From Fredinandcohnia humi (lineage in GTDB: Bacteria; Bacillota; Bacilli; Bacillales; Bacillaceae_L), in the NCBI RefSeq assembly GCF_001439915.1, contig NZ_LMBW01000003.1, positions 214,872-278,871 on the forward strand: 64,000 nt of DNA, in the 5' to 3' direction. Each line of letters starts with the position of its first letter. Positions within the stretch are counted from its first letter, which is position 1. This document shows, piece after piece, positions 53,934 to 63,938 of this stretch. Below the pieces are notes generated by a model. The model was given only the letters and a program-made list of their open reading frames with translations, did no database searches and had not been told where the DNA came from. Made by a program: the position numbers and the translations under genes.

Positions 53934-55901
53934 ATGGATACGAGTGAATACTTGGAATTGTTCCTTGATGAAAGTCGGGAACATTTACAATCAGTGAATG
54001 ACAATCTTCTATTATTAGAAAAAGATTCAAATGATCGCAAGATTATTAACGAAATTTTCCGTTCGGCACATACATTAAAGGGTATGTCCGCAACAATGGG
54101 ATTTCATGATATTGCATCTTTAACACATCAAATGGAAAATGTGTTGGATAAATTACGAAATGCCGATTTTGCTGTAACAACAGATGTAATTGATACGATG
54201 TTTGAAGCATTGGGATCACTAGAAGAAATGGTGAATGAGATAAATGAAGGACGAAAAGGAAAAAAGGATGTTACTGAACTAGTTTCAAGATTAGAGAAAA
54301 TGGAAAAGGGTAGTGGGCAATCTTTACCTGGTACAAACATACAACAAGAGTCACAATCTCATCCTGAGATACGTCTTGATCAGTATGAATTGTCTGTTAT
54401 ATCTCAATCACTAGAACAAGGCTACCATGCATACGAAATCACAGTTCAACTTAGTGAGGGCTGTGTATTAAAGGCAGCACGGATTTTTATGGTTTTTGAC
54501 ATTCTCGGTCAAATGGGGGAAGTCATTAAATCAGTCCCAACAGTTGAGGAGTTAGAAGATGAACAATTTGAACAGACTTTTACGGTCGTTTTTTTATCAA
54601 AAGAATTAAAAGAGGAAATTCAAAACAGCATTTTAAAGGTTTCAGAAATTGAAAAAGTGGACTTGTCTTTATTAAATAAGGAAAGTAAAGAACAGTTATC
54701 CATTTCACCGGAAGCCGCCATTACTAAAGAGGTAAAAAATTCAAAACTACATTCAAAAACTATTCGTGTCAATATTGAGCGCATTGACCGTTTAATGAAT
54801 TTGTTTGAAGAACTTGTGATTGAGCGTGGTCTTATCGAGGACATTTCTGACAAAGTAAAAATTGATGAATTGGATGAAGCTATTAAGCATATATCGAGAA
54901 TTTCACAGGATATGCAAAATATGATGTTAGCAATGAGAATGGTACCTATCGAACAGGTATTCAATCGTTTTCCACGCATGGTAAGGGAATTATCAAAGGA
55001 ACTACATAAAAATATCAATTTGGGGATTGTTGGTGCAGAAACAGAATTGGACCGTACTGTGGTGGATGAAATCGGCGATCCCCTTGTGCACCTTCTTCGT
55101 AATTCCATTGACCATGGGATTGAATTGCCAGAACATAGAAAGGAAAATGGCAAGAATCCAGAAGGGCAACTCCTATTAAAAGCCTATCATGCAGGAAATC
55201 ATGTCTTTATTGAAATTGAAGATGATGGTAATGGAATAAACCGCGAGAAAGTAATAAATAAGGCCATTGAAAGGGGCTTGGTAACACGAGAACAATCGAT
55301 AGTGCTAACTGATGATGAAGTCTATCAGCTCATATTTTCATCAGGATTTAGTACAGCTGACAAAGTGTCTGATGTTTCTGGACGTGGCGTGGGCCTAGAT
55401 GTCGTTAAAAGTAAGATTGAATCTCTCGGAGGGAAAGTGTTCGTTGAATCAGAAAAAGGAAAGGGTAGTAAATTTTCGATTCAACTACCGCTCACCCTAT
55501 CTATTCTATCGACCTTACTAGTTGATGTTAAGGAAGAAATATACGCAATCCCACTGTCCTCTATCATCGAGACACTTGTAATTAAGAATGATGAGATTAT
55601 GAAAGCTCACCATCAATACGTGATTAATTTTAGGGGGAAAGTGATTCCGCTTGTTTTTATGAAAGATGTTTTTAAAGTTCCATATGACCCTGAACAAAAG
55701 GAATCGAATCATGCGATAGTTGTAGTTAAACGTGGGGAAAAGCAAACAGGTTTAGTTGTTGACTCTTTCATTGGTCAAAAGGAAGTCGTTTTAAAATCAT
55801 TAGGTGGTTTTTTACAAGATGTATTTGCAATCTCTGGGGCCACCATTTTAGGAAATGGACAAGTTTGTCTGATTATAGACCCGAATGAATTAGTGAAATA
55901 G
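53934..55901 (+). CDS. cheA: Chemotaxis histidine kinase CheA
   Basis: 655 residues, all five domains: HPt P1 with IFRSAHTLKGMSATMGF (phospho-His near 46), P2 CheY-docking (about 150-245), P3 dimerisation helices (about 275-345), P4 ATPase with HLLRNSIDHGIELPEHR, EDDGNGINREKV and SGRGVGLDVVKSKIESLGG, and P5 CheW-like (about 510-655). It phosphorylates the CheY at 56411. Length and layout are full. GGTGGGATCTTATG gives the start. Confidence 0.96.
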   Translation: MDTSEYLELFLDESREHLQSVNDNLLLLEKDSNDRKIINEIFRSAHTLKGMSATMGFHDIASLTHQMENVLDKLRNADFAVTTDVIDTMFEALGSLEEMVNEINEGRKGKKDVTELVSRLEKMEKGSGQSLPGTNIQQESQSHPEIRLDQYELSVISQSLEQGYHAYEITVQLSEGCVLKAARIFMVFDILGQMGEVIKSVPTVEELEDEQFEQTFTVVFLSKELKEEIQNSILKVSEIEKVDLSLLNKESKEQLSISPEAAITKEVKNSKLHSKTIRVNIERIDRLMNLFEELVIERGLIEDISDKVKIDELDEAIKHISRISQDMQNMMLAMRMVPIEQVFNRFPRMVRELSKELHKNINLGIVGAETELDRTVVDEIGDPLVHLLRNSIDHGIELPEHRKENGKNPEGQLLLKAYHAGNHVFIEIEDDGNGINREKVINKAIERGLVTREQSIVLTDDEVYQLIFSSGFSTADKVSDVSGRGVGLDVVKSKIESLGGKVFVESEKGKGSKFSIQLPLTLSILSTLLVDVKEEIYAIPLSSIIETLVIKNDEIMKAHHQYVINFRGKVIPLVFMKDVFKVPYDPEQKESNHAIVVVKRGEKQTGLVVDSFIGQKEVVLKSLGGFLQDVFAISGATILGNGQVCLIIDPNELVK

Positions 55902-55914
55902 GAGTGAAAAGAGA

Positions 55915-56376
55915 ATGGAAGGTCAGTTAAAAGTCATTGTCTTTCGATTAGAAGGCCAGGAATATGGAACAGATATTCAAAAAATACGGTCAATCGAACG
56001 ACTTCAAGAGGTTACCCGGATCCCCAATGTGCCTGATTTTATTAAAGGGGTGATTAATCTACGTGGTGAAGTGATCCCGATTATTGATTTAAAAGAACGA
56101 TTAACAATTGGACAAACCATTTATACAAATGAAACGAGGATTCTTATTGTTGAAATGGATGAAATTCAACTTGGTGTAATTGTAGATGCTGCTACAGATG
56201 TAATTGATCTTGATTCCTCCGTAGTCGATTCAGCGAAGGGTATTATGAATGGAATAAATGAATCCTATTTAGAAGGGGTAGCGAAACTTGATAATCGGCT
56301 CCTAGTTCTTTTGAACTTGGAACTTGTTTTAAATAATCAGGAAAAGAACGAATTGAAAGAAATAGTTGAAGAATGA
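55915..56376 (+). CDS. cheW: Chemotaxis coupling protein CheW
   Basis: 153 residues, single CheW domain: VIVFRLEGQEYGTDIQKIRSIERLQEVTRIPNVPDFIKGVINLRGEVIPIIDLKERL is the family opening (here broken into its parts over residues 8-60). It links CheA to the receptors. GGAG lies 11 bases before the ATG, 13 bases after the cheA stop. Confidence 0.95.
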   Translation: MEGQLKVIVFRLEGQEYGTDIQKIRSIERLQEVTRIPNVPDFIKGVINLRGEVIPIIDLKERLTIGQTIYTNETRILIVEMDEIQLGVIVDAATDVIDLDSSVVDSAKGIMNGINESYLEGVAKLDNRLLVLLNLELVLNNQEKNELKEIVEE

Positions 56377-56410
56377 ACAACCTACAATTTATTACAACAG
56401 GAGGAAATGC

Positions 56411-56767
56411 ATGGCGAAAATATTAGTAGTAGATGATGCCGCTTTTATGAGAATGCAGTTAAAGGATATTCTTACAAAGCTTGGACATGAAGTGGTAGGG
56501 GACGCAGAAAACGGACTTGATGCAATTGGAAAATATAATCAATTAATCCCAGATCTTGTAACAATGGATATTACCATGCCAGAGATGGACGGAATTCGTG
56601 CTGTGACTGAAATAAAAAAGAATCACCAAAATGCGAAAATCATTATGTGTTCAGCTATGGGCCAACAAGGGATGGTTATAGACGCTATCAAAGCTGGTGC
56701 GAAGGATTTTGTTGTCAAACCATTTTCGGCAGACAGAATAAAAGAAGCTTTAGAGAAGGTTCTTTAA
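56411..56767 (+). CDS. cheY: Chemotaxis response regulator CheY
   Basis: 118-residue single receiver domain: KILVVDDAAFMRMQLKDIL, phospho-Asp in LVTMDITMPEMDG near 54, CSAMG (Thr/Ser switch) and FVVKPF (Lys). It signals to the flagellar motor or another output. The frame is open to 56366, but GGAGG at 56399-56403 supports the ATG at 56411. Closest type is the Bacillus/Thermotoga CheY with DDAAFMR. Confidence 0.95.
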   Translation: MAKILVVDDAAFMRMQLKDILTKLGHEVVGDAENGLDAIGKYNQLIPDLVTMDITMPEMDGIRAVTEIKKNHQNAKIIMCSAMGQQGMVIDAIKAGAKDFVVKPFSADRIKEALEKVL

Positions 56768-56837
56768 TACTGATTTCAAGTTATTAAAATCTATATTGGT
56801 AAATTAAAAGTGTTATCTAGAATATAAAATTAAATAG

Positions 56838-58256
56838 GCAGCCACTATCTTCCAAGCAGATACTAGAATTGCCACGAACGTGGTGGATGATAAAGGCACG
56901 AGACAAATCGGTACAAAAGCGGACCCAGGGGTAACAGAGGTTGTGTTTAAAAAAGGTGTAACCTTTACAGGTGAAGCGAAAATTCTAGGAAAAAAACATT
57001 TAACCATGTATCAACCCTTAAAAGATAGTAATGGGGATATTATTGGAATGTGGTTAGTAGGTAGGACCGCCTATTAATACGATCCAAAATACAGTTACTT
57101 TTTTATTAATTACCCTTATAGGAGCTATTTTGGGTACTGGTCTAATCGCTATTGTTTTTACTGCGATGTTTACACGCTCGATTGTACGACCATTAAAAAC
57201 AATTAATGATCAATTAAAAGAGATATCAGATGGTGAAGGTGATCTAACGAAGGAATTATCTGTTAAGTCAGGTGATGAAATAGGGGAATTAGCGCACTCA
57301 TTTAACCAGATGCTTAGTAGCCTCGTGCAATGATGAAGGAAATCAGTCTTACAACCTCACAGGTCGCTTCTTCCTCAGAAGAACTATTAGCCAGTGCAGA
57401 AGAATCGACGGCAGCAACTAATCAAGTTGCGGATTCCATAACTGAGGTAGCTAGTAGTGTAGAGGTTCAAGGGGAAAATACGGAAGAAAGTGCAAAAGGA
57501 ATTACGGAAATAACAACCGGAATCTCACGTATTGCGAACAATGCTTCAGCAGTTGCTGAATCCTCCGTTGAAACTACGAAACAGGCGATGGAGGGTAATG
57601 AAAATATTCAAAGTGTCGTCTAACAAATGACCATTATTTCTGAAGCAAGTTCTGAAACAAATCGTGTGATACAAGAACTAGAAAAAAGGTCAGCGGAAAT
57701 CGGAAAAATTATTGAAGTTATAACAGATATTGCTGACCAAACGAATCTATTAGCTCTTAATGCGGCTATTGAGTCTGCACGTGCCGGCGAGCACGGTAAA
57801 GGATTCGCAGTGGTAGAGGATGAAGTCCGTAAACTAGCAGAACAATCAAGGCAATCCGCAAATCAGATTTCGGAAATTATCCAGTTCATTCAAACCGATA
57901 CAAATAAAACAGCACAATTGATGAATAACGGAACAAATGAGATTACAAATGGATTGAAACTTACAGAGGAAACTGGTAATGCATTTAATGTTACTCTTGA
58001 ATCAATTGAAAATGTGAATGCACAGTCACAAGAACTATCGGCCATTTCTGAAGAAATGTCAGCTGGGGTTCAACAAGTGAATGCATCTATAGATGAAGTC
58101 TCACAATTAGCAAAAACCACTTCAACCAATGCCATAGAAATAGCTGCGATAACAGAGGAACAATTAGCATCAACAGAAAAAGTGTCGACTTCTGCAACTT
58201 CCCTAGCTCAAATGGCGGAGAAATTAAGGGATTTGGTAGGTAAATATAAAATTTAA
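56838..58256 (+). pseudogene. Decayed methyl-accepting chemotaxis protein gene
   Basis: A Cache-type sensor end (AATIFQADTRIATNVVDDKG..), a membrane helix, HAMP and a full signalling domain ([24 protein letters not shown]) are readable only across three frames. Lesions are a frameshift near 57065, a frameshift near 57330 and a stop codon at 57621-57623 (probably CAA to TAA). The first 150 or so residues, including the first helix, are missing. The end reads [14 protein letters not shown], normal for a receptor. The gene is dead, barring sequencing error. Confidence 0.9.
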
Positions 58257-58266
58257 GTTAAAGAAA

Positions 58267-58310
58267 AGAACAGGGTTTGAGATTTGTGCAAATCCCATGT
58301 TCTTATTATT
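58267..58310 (+). terminator. Terminator after the receptor pseudogene
   Basis: AAGAACA..GG.TTG and CAA.TCC..TGTTCTT pair with small bulges and are followed by ATTATTTG. Moderate. Confidence 0.65.
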
Positions 58311-58433
58311 TGCTTCTATATTTTATTTGACACTTGTAGGGATGATTGAAACAAAGTGTGATTGAAGTCACAATTTGTCATAATTTGTATGTTTATAATG
58401 AAAGGGGAAGAACTTATTGGAGATGAAGGCGAT

Positions 58434-60752
58434 ATGAGGTTGGAAGATAGGATAAGGAACAAAGTGACTGATGCCTATGGGAATGAAACTACAATTATTC
58501 AATCTATGATTGGAAACCTTACACATACCATAAATATTGAAGAGTTTCTCTTTAAGTGTAAAGAAGACACCAAATACATGGAGAAGTTTGAATCTATCTT
58601 AAACCTGCTAGGTTTAGCTATCTGGGAAGTAGATATAATAGAACAAAAGGTTTCTTTTATATCCTGTAAGCTAGAAGAAATTTTTGAAATACCTAAGGAT
58701 CAGATTACGATAGAGGCATGGAAATCGATGCTATATGTTGAAAATTCCCCTGATCTTAAACAGATGTATTCAAAGTTGGATTCGGAAGGTAAAAACACGC
58801 ATATTTATCGAATCAAAACTCCAAATGGAACGGTAAAATGGATAAATGAAACAACTATCGCTTTAAGGGATGGGACAAATCGAATTGAAAAAATCATTGG
58901 ATCAGTTGAGGATATCACAACTACTTTTCAATTAAGACAAGAAATAAAATATATTGCAACTCACGATGAATTAACGAACTTACCCAATTTTTCATTTGGA
59001 AGTAAGGTTGTTAAAGATTTAATCAAACAATATAAAGGTACTTCGATTCGATTTGCATTGTTTTGTATCAATTTAGATGGGTTTAGCCGAATTAACAATA
59101 CATTAGGGTATAGAATAGCTGATGAGACGCTAAAGTTACTTTCACAAAAACTAAATGACCATGTTAAAGAGGATTGTTTCCTTTTCCGTTCTCAAGGGGA
59201 TGAATGGTTTGTGGTTTGTAAAAAGTCATTAAAAAATGACGATTACTTCAATCTAGCGAAAAGTATGATCGATTGTTTACAAGATCCACTCCATATTCGT
59301 GAGTATGATGTTCGAATAGCTGCAAGTATTGGGATAAGCGTATTCCCTAGTAATGCAGAAAATGAAGTTGATCTCTTTAAAAATGCCCATGCTGCTTTAA
59401 AACGCTCAAAGGCTAGTGGTTTTTCTAATTACCAAATGTATTCAACGACTATGAACATTGGAACGTTTAAATATTTTCAGCTAGAAGTAGACTTACATAA
59501 AGCTTTTGAAAAAAAAGAACTTTATGTAGTATATCAACCACAGGTAGATGCAGCATCGAAAAAGGTAACCGGTGCCGAGGCGTTAATACGTTGGAAACAC
59601 CCAAATTGGGGTGAAGTTTCACCAGGTGAATTTATTGCAATAGCAGAAGAAAGTACTCTTCACCATAAAATTGCCGATTTTGTAATGGATATGGTTAGCA
59701 AACAAGTAGGTATTTGGGAGAAGCAAGGTATTTCGTTTCAAAGGATTTCTTTTAACTTATCTGCTAAAGACTTTCAACAGAATACGCTAGCTGACCGTTT
59801 AGAAAAGGCAATCAAGAAATACGACATTCTACCTGCGCGATTAGAAATCGAACTTACAGAGGGTACATTGCTACAAGAAACCAACATTGTTCGTGATCAA
59901 GTTGCCAAAATTAAATCTTTGGGTATATCTTTATCATTGGATGATTTCGGTACTGGTTATTCGTCTATTCACTATCTAAAAAAATTGCCTGTGAGAACAG
60001 TAAAAATCGACCGTTCATTTGTGCAATATATTCCCAAAAATACCGAAGACATAACAATTGTTAAATCTATCATTGAACTAACAAAAGGTTTGAACAAGAA
60101 TGTGGTGGCCGAAGGAGTAGAAACGGAAGAACAGTATCAGGTTTTAAAAAACTTAGGTTGTGATTTTATTCAAGGATACTATTTTAGTAAACCAGTGTCT
60201 GCTGAAATAATGACAAAGTTATTTAGGATGAAAAAGATGCAACCTCAGCAAAAAGATTTAAAAACACAGATTAATCGTCGAAAGTACAATCGTATAATAT
60301 TTCCTTCTTCATTGATTACTCAAATAACAATATTATTCTTCAATGATCGAAAAATAGCGCTTGGTTCGACAGAGGTAATGGTTTTAGACATAAGCCTAGG
60401 AGGGTTGCGTTTTCTTAGCCATTTACGATTAAAACCAAATAAGACAATAGTGTATGGATTTCAAACAAAAATCTTGGGAATGGATATTGTCCTCAATGGA
60501 ACAATTGTACGTTATGAAGAAAAAGAACGAGATATTTTTGAATATGGTGTGGAATTTCAAACTAGTGAACCGGAACAAGGCTTCTTATCTAAATTGTTAA
60601 ATCAAGTTGCCTTACACATACGATCTAACCCACTATTTAATGATGGGAATTTTATAAAAGAACATCCAATCACTTATTTAACACAGTCTGACCATAATAA
60701 TTTAGCTGCAAAAGAAAACCAAAAATTTTTTTATAAAAGGGATGACAGATGA
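58434..60752 (+). CDS. PAS-GGDEF-EAL-PilZ protein, predicted c-di-GMP phosphodiesterase
   Basis: 772 residues from the ATG at 58434; starts at 58389 or 58398 are possible but lack a ribosome site. PAS domain about 50-165; GGDEF-like domain about 175-330 whose signature is degenerate (RSQGDEWFVV); EAL domain about 345-590 with GAEALIRWKHP, DDFGTGYSSIHYLKKLPV and VVAEGVETEEQ, all expected catalytic blocks present; PilZ domain about 605-720 with RRKYNR and DISLGGLRF. It likely degrades c-di-GMP and also senses it through PilZ. The stop overlaps the next start by four bases. Confidence 0.88.
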   Translation: MRLEDRIRNKVTDAYGNETTIIQSMIGNLTHTINIEEFLFKCKEDTKYMEKFESILNLLGLAIWEVDIIEQKVSFISCKLEEIFEIPKDQITIEAWKSMLYVENSPDLKQMYSKLDSEGKNTHIYRIKTPNGTVKWINETTIALRDGTNRIEKIIGSVEDITTTFQLRQEIKYIATHDELTNLPNFSFGSKVVKDLIKQYKGTSIRFALFCINLDGFSRINNTLGYRIADETLKLLSQKLNDHVKEDCFLFRSQGDEWFVVCKKSLKNDDYFNLAKSMIDCLQDPLHIREYDVRIAASIGISVFPSNAENEVDLFKNAHAALKRSKASGFSNYQMYSTTMNIGTFKYFQLEVDLHKAFEKKELYVVYQPQVDAASKKVTGAEALIRWKHPNWGEVSPGEFIAIAEESTLHHKIADFVMDMVSKQVGIWEKQGISFQRISFNLSAKDFQQNTLADRLEKAIKKYDILPARLEIELTEGTLLQETNIVRDQVAKIKSLGISLSLDDFGTGYSSIHYLKKLPVRTVKIDRSFVQYIPKNTEDITIVKSIIELTKGLNKNVVAEGVETEEQYQVLKNLGCDFIQGYYFSKPVSAEIMTKLFRMKKMQPQQKDLKTQINRRKYNRIIFPSSLITQITILFFNDRKIALGSTEVMVLDISLGGLRFLSHLRLKPNKTIVYGFQTKILGMDIVLNGTIVRYEEKERDIFEYGVEFQTSEPEQGFLSKLLNQVALHIRSNPLFNDGNFIKEHPITYLTQSDHNNLAAKENQKFFYKRDDR

Positions 60753-61990
60753 ACGAAAACGATCTAAATCAGGTTTTAATGGATGGCATTAAGGAGATTT
60801 TATTTATTATGAAGGTGGGGGACGATTCAGAGTTTTATTACGATTTTGTCAATCGTGCAGCCATCGAAAAAACGAAACTATCAAAAGATGTAATAGGAAA
60901 GCCTATTCGTCAGTTGTACACAGAGGAAGTAGCAACAGTTCTGTATGAAAAATATTTGAAAGTAGTCACTACCCTTGAAACTGTAATATACCAGGATTCT
61001 TTTAAAACGCGGAAAGGTGATGTTTGTTTTTCTGAAACAACCCTAACACCTATATTCGATAGTAAGGGAGAAAAGTGTTCATATGTTGTCGCCTCTGTTC
61101 AGGATATAACGGCAAAAATAAGAAATAAGCATCTAGGAGTTATTGCCAATGACTCCCAAGATTTAATAAAAGTAATAGACGAAAAGGGTATCATTATCGA
61201 TGCATCCCCTTCACATAAAAATATACTTGGCTATGATCGTGAAGAATATATCGGAGAAAGCTTCCTAAAACAAATTCACCCAGACGACACAAGGCGTTTT
61301 AAAGAAATAATGCTTTATTCACTTAATAATTATGAATCATTGAAAATTGAAATCAGAAAGAAACATGTCTTACAAGGATGGATTTGGTTCGAATATAAAG
61401 CAACTCCAGTTTTTGATGATAACAACAAATTTCTTTATATGATTTGCCTAGCTAGTAACATTCAAACCCATAAAGATTATGAATCGAAACTGAAGCATTT
61501 TGCTTATTACGATTCATTAACGAACTTACCGAATAGACGGTATTTGAAGAAAAGATTGGCACATGCACTTGAAGATTATAGACAAGGGAACATAAACATG
61601 CTAGCAGTTGCTATTTTGGATATCGACTTTTTTAAAAGTGTTAATGATAATTATGGGCATGATACAGGAGATGCAGTTATAGTTGAGTATGGAAACCGAA
61701 TAAAGAGTAGCATTAGGGACATTGATTTGGTTGCGCGATTAGGCGGCGACGAATTTGTGGTTTTATTGCCTAATATCGGAAACGTAGAAAATTTGAATAG
61801 GGCTGCTGATAAAATTCAAAATGCGATGCACAAACCGTGGATAATTAATGGGATGAAATTAAACATCACAACAAGCATGGGAATTACAGTAGTTTTAGAT
61901 AAAAATGAATCAATATCAAATGTGTTGAAAAATGCAGATATTGCACTATACAAGGCGAAAAATACAGGAAAAGATGGTTACTATATATAA
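60749..61990 (+). CDS. PAS-PAS-GGDEF diguanylate cyclase
   Basis: 413 residues, cytosolic. Two PAS domains (about 8-125 and 126-245, the second with KVIDEKGIIIDASPSHKNILGYDREEYIGESFLKQIHPDD), then GGDEF (about 250-413) with YYDSLTNLPNRRYLKKRL and the intact signature RLGGDEFVVLLPN. No RxxD inhibitory site at the usual place (ID-LVARLGG). The ATGA overlap couples it to the phosphodiesterase before it, so opposing activities are made together. Confidence 0.92.
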   Translation: MNENDLNQVLMDGIKEILFIMKVGDDSEFYYDFVNRAAIEKTKLSKDVIGKPIRQLYTEEVATVLYEKYLKVVTTLETVIYQDSFKTRKGDVCFSETTLTPIFDSKGEKCSYVVASVQDITAKIRNKHLGVIANDSQDLIKVIDEKGIIIDASPSHKNILGYDREEYIGESFLKQIHPDDTRRFKEIMLYSLNNYESLKIEIRKKHVLQGWIWFEYKATPVFDDNNKFLYMICLASNIQTHKDYESKLKHFAYYDSLTNLPNRRYLKKRLAHALEDYRQGNINMLAVAILDIDFFKSVNDNYGHDTGDAVIVEYGNRIKSSIRDIDLVARLGGDEFVVLLPNIGNVENLNRAADKIQNAMHKPWIINGMKLNITTSMGITVVLDKNESISNVLKNADIALYKAKNTGKDGYYI

Positions 61991-62101
61991 AATGACACAA
62001 TCCACCTTTAAACAATGGGGGATTTTAACACGCCATATAAAGGGCGCTGTTATAAAAAAAACTTTTAATGGCAGTGTCAAATTTTACTGATATGTTGGAT
62101 T

Positions 62102-62128
62102 TAATAGGTCTTGGAAATCTGTCGATAG
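62102..62128 (+). promoter_or_regulatory. Sigma-D-type promoter of the last chemoreceptor gene
   Basis: TAAT at 62102-62105 and GTCGATAG at 62121-62128 with a 15-base spacer; the -10 and following bases (CTGTCGATAGAATAA) are the same as those before the receptor at 48962. Confidence 0.62.
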
Positions 62129-62189
62129 AATAATAGAGAATGTGAAAAGCACAACGAAAACAAACTCTTACAGAGGAGAAAAAAGAAAA

Positions 62190-63884
62190 ATGAAAAATTT
62201 ACTTCCGCAAAATAGGATTCGCACAAAAATTATGTTTGGTTTTTCGATTGTAATTTTACTTGTACTTGGATTAAGCGTATATAGTTTTATTTCGATTAAT
62301 AAAATGAATTACGATATGGAAAATGTTATGAATGAACAACTCCCATTATTATTAGCCGATGAAAATATCGAAAAGAACTTGATTTCGAGAGTAAGTGCTG
62401 CGCAAAACTATCTTATATTTGGAGACAAGAAATACAAAGAACAATTCGACCAATACACCGAGGAAAGTAAAGAATTTCAAGAGCTTATCCTACATTTAAA
62501 TGATACAGAAGAGATTAGAGAATTAATTGATAAAACGGTAAGTTGGAGAGAACTTGTTATTGAAGTATTTAATTTATATGATCAGGGTAATGAAGAAGAG
62601 GCCATAAACTTTTTGACGACACAAGTCACTCCTCTTACTGTTGAGTTAAAAGAGGGATATAGAAAGATGGCAACGTCAAGAGAAGAAATCATTAATAATA
62701 CAGGTATAGAAAGCATTGCATCCGGTAATTCAACAATTCTAATCGTTACAATTATTTCAATTCTAGTTCTGGTACTGGGAACTGCAATTGGCTTTATCAC
62801 ATCCCAAAAAATCTCAAAACCAATTATACAAGTTATGAAACGCATGAAATTGCTTGCGGCTGGGGACCTAAGTAAAGAACCGTTACAAACAAAATCACAG
62901 GATGAAGTTGGCCAACTCGTATTGGCAACTAACGAAGCTATGAACAACACAAGAGATTTGTTAAGTCAAATAAATGTCGTTTCAGAAACCGTAACAAGTC
63001 AAAGTGAAGAATTAACACAGTCTGCAAATGAAGTAAAAGCTGGATCTGAACAGATCGCTGTCACTATGCAAGAAATGGCTTCAGGTTCAGAAAGCCTAGC
63101 GGAAAGTTCCTCTACACTTGCATCCACGATGGATAACTTTTCATCAAAAATGCAAGAAGCAAATTCAAATGGTGAATCAGTCTATGAATCTTCTAACAAG
63201 GTCTTAAAATTGACAGAAGAAGGGAGCCAACTAATGGAAGTATCCGTTCAACAAATGGCGACCATTGACCAAATTGTCCAAGAATCTGTTCAAAAAGTAA
63301 AAGGGTTGGATACACAATCACAGAACATTTCTAAATTGGTATCAGTTATCCAGGATATTGCAGCCCAAACGAATCTTCTTGCGTTAAATGCAGCAATTGA
63401 AGCAGCAAGAGCTGGTGAGCATGGACGAGGATTTGCAGTAGTGGCAGATGAAGTAAGAAAACTTGCAGAACAAGTATCTGTTTCGGTATCAGATATTACG
63501 GGAATAGTCTCAAGTATTCAAAATGAATCGACAATCGTTGCAGAATCCCTACAGATAGGGTATGAAGAGGTTGCGAAAGGGACAACCCAAATTAAAACAA
63601 CCGGGGAAACATTTAATGCAATTGATAAAGCGATAACCGACATGGTATCAAATATCCAGACGATCACTATGAACCTAACAACGATGTCAAATGATACTTC
63701 AGAAATGAGTGCAACGATTCAAGAAATTGCTTCTATTTCCGAAGAATCAGCAGCAGGAGTAGAACAAACATCCGCTTCAACTGAACAAACTAGTTCTACA
63801 ATGGAAGAGGTAGCGAGAAGCTCAGAAGGTCTCTCTAAAATAGCAGAAGAGCTAAATGGATTAGTGCGTAGATTCAACGTGTAA
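62190..63884 (+). CDS. Methyl-accepting chemotaxis protein, four-helix-bundle sensor
   Basis: 564 residues from the ATG at 62190, chosen because AGAGGAG lies at 62171-62177; a GTG at 62142 is in frame but has no ribosome site. Helix about 13-33, helical sensor about 35-185 ([31 protein letters not shown]), helix about 190-212, HAMP ([21 protein letters not shown]) and signalling domain with [24 protein letters not shown]. SigD-type promoter upstream, terminator downstream. Confidence 0.93.
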   Translation: MKNLLPQNRIRTKIMFGFSIVILLVLGLSVYSFISINKMNYDMENVMNEQLPLLLADENIEKNLISRVSAAQNYLIFGDKKYKEQFDQYTEESKEFQELILHLNDTEEIRELIDKTVSWRELVIEVFNLYDQGNEEEAINFLTTQVTPLTVELKEGYRKMATSREEIINNTGIESIASGNSTILIVTIISILVLVLGTAIGFITSQKISKPIIQVMKRMKLLAAGDLSKEPLQTKSQDEVGQLVLATNEAMNNTRDLLSQINVVSETVTSQSEELTQSANEVKAGSEQIAVTMQEMASGSESLAESSSTLASTMDNFSSKMQEANSNGESVYESSNKVLKLTEEGSQLMEVSVQQMATIDQIVQESVQKVKGLDTQSQNISKLVSVIQDIAAQTNLLALNAAIEAARAGEHGRGFAVVADEVRKLAEQVSVSVSDITGIVSSIQNESTIVAESLQIGYEEVAKGTTQIKTTGETFNAIDKAITDMVSNIQTITMNLTTMSNDTSEMSATIQEIASISEESAAGVEQTSASTEQTSSTMEEVARSSEGLSKIAEELNGLVRRFNV

Positions 63885-63898
63885 ATAAATTCAATTTT

Positions 63899-63938
63899 AA
63901 CATAGCGGGCTGCTAGATAACAGCTTGCTGTGTTTTTT
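63899..63938 (+). terminator. Terminator after the last chemoreceptor gene
   Basis: ACAtAGCggGCTG and CAGCttGCTgTGT pair with a two-base internal mismatch and a loop of about 8 bases, followed by seven T. Confidence 0.8.

Noticed and set aside
54620-55153. 177-codon minus-strand open frame inside cheA
   Set aside because: Lies wholly within the conserved CheA P3/P4 region in another frame; composition is serine-rich and unlike a real protein.
57063-57333. Programmed frameshifting in the receptor gene instead of a pseudogene
   Set aside because: Three separate lesions, one a plain stop codon, and a missing 5' end make decay the simpler reading.
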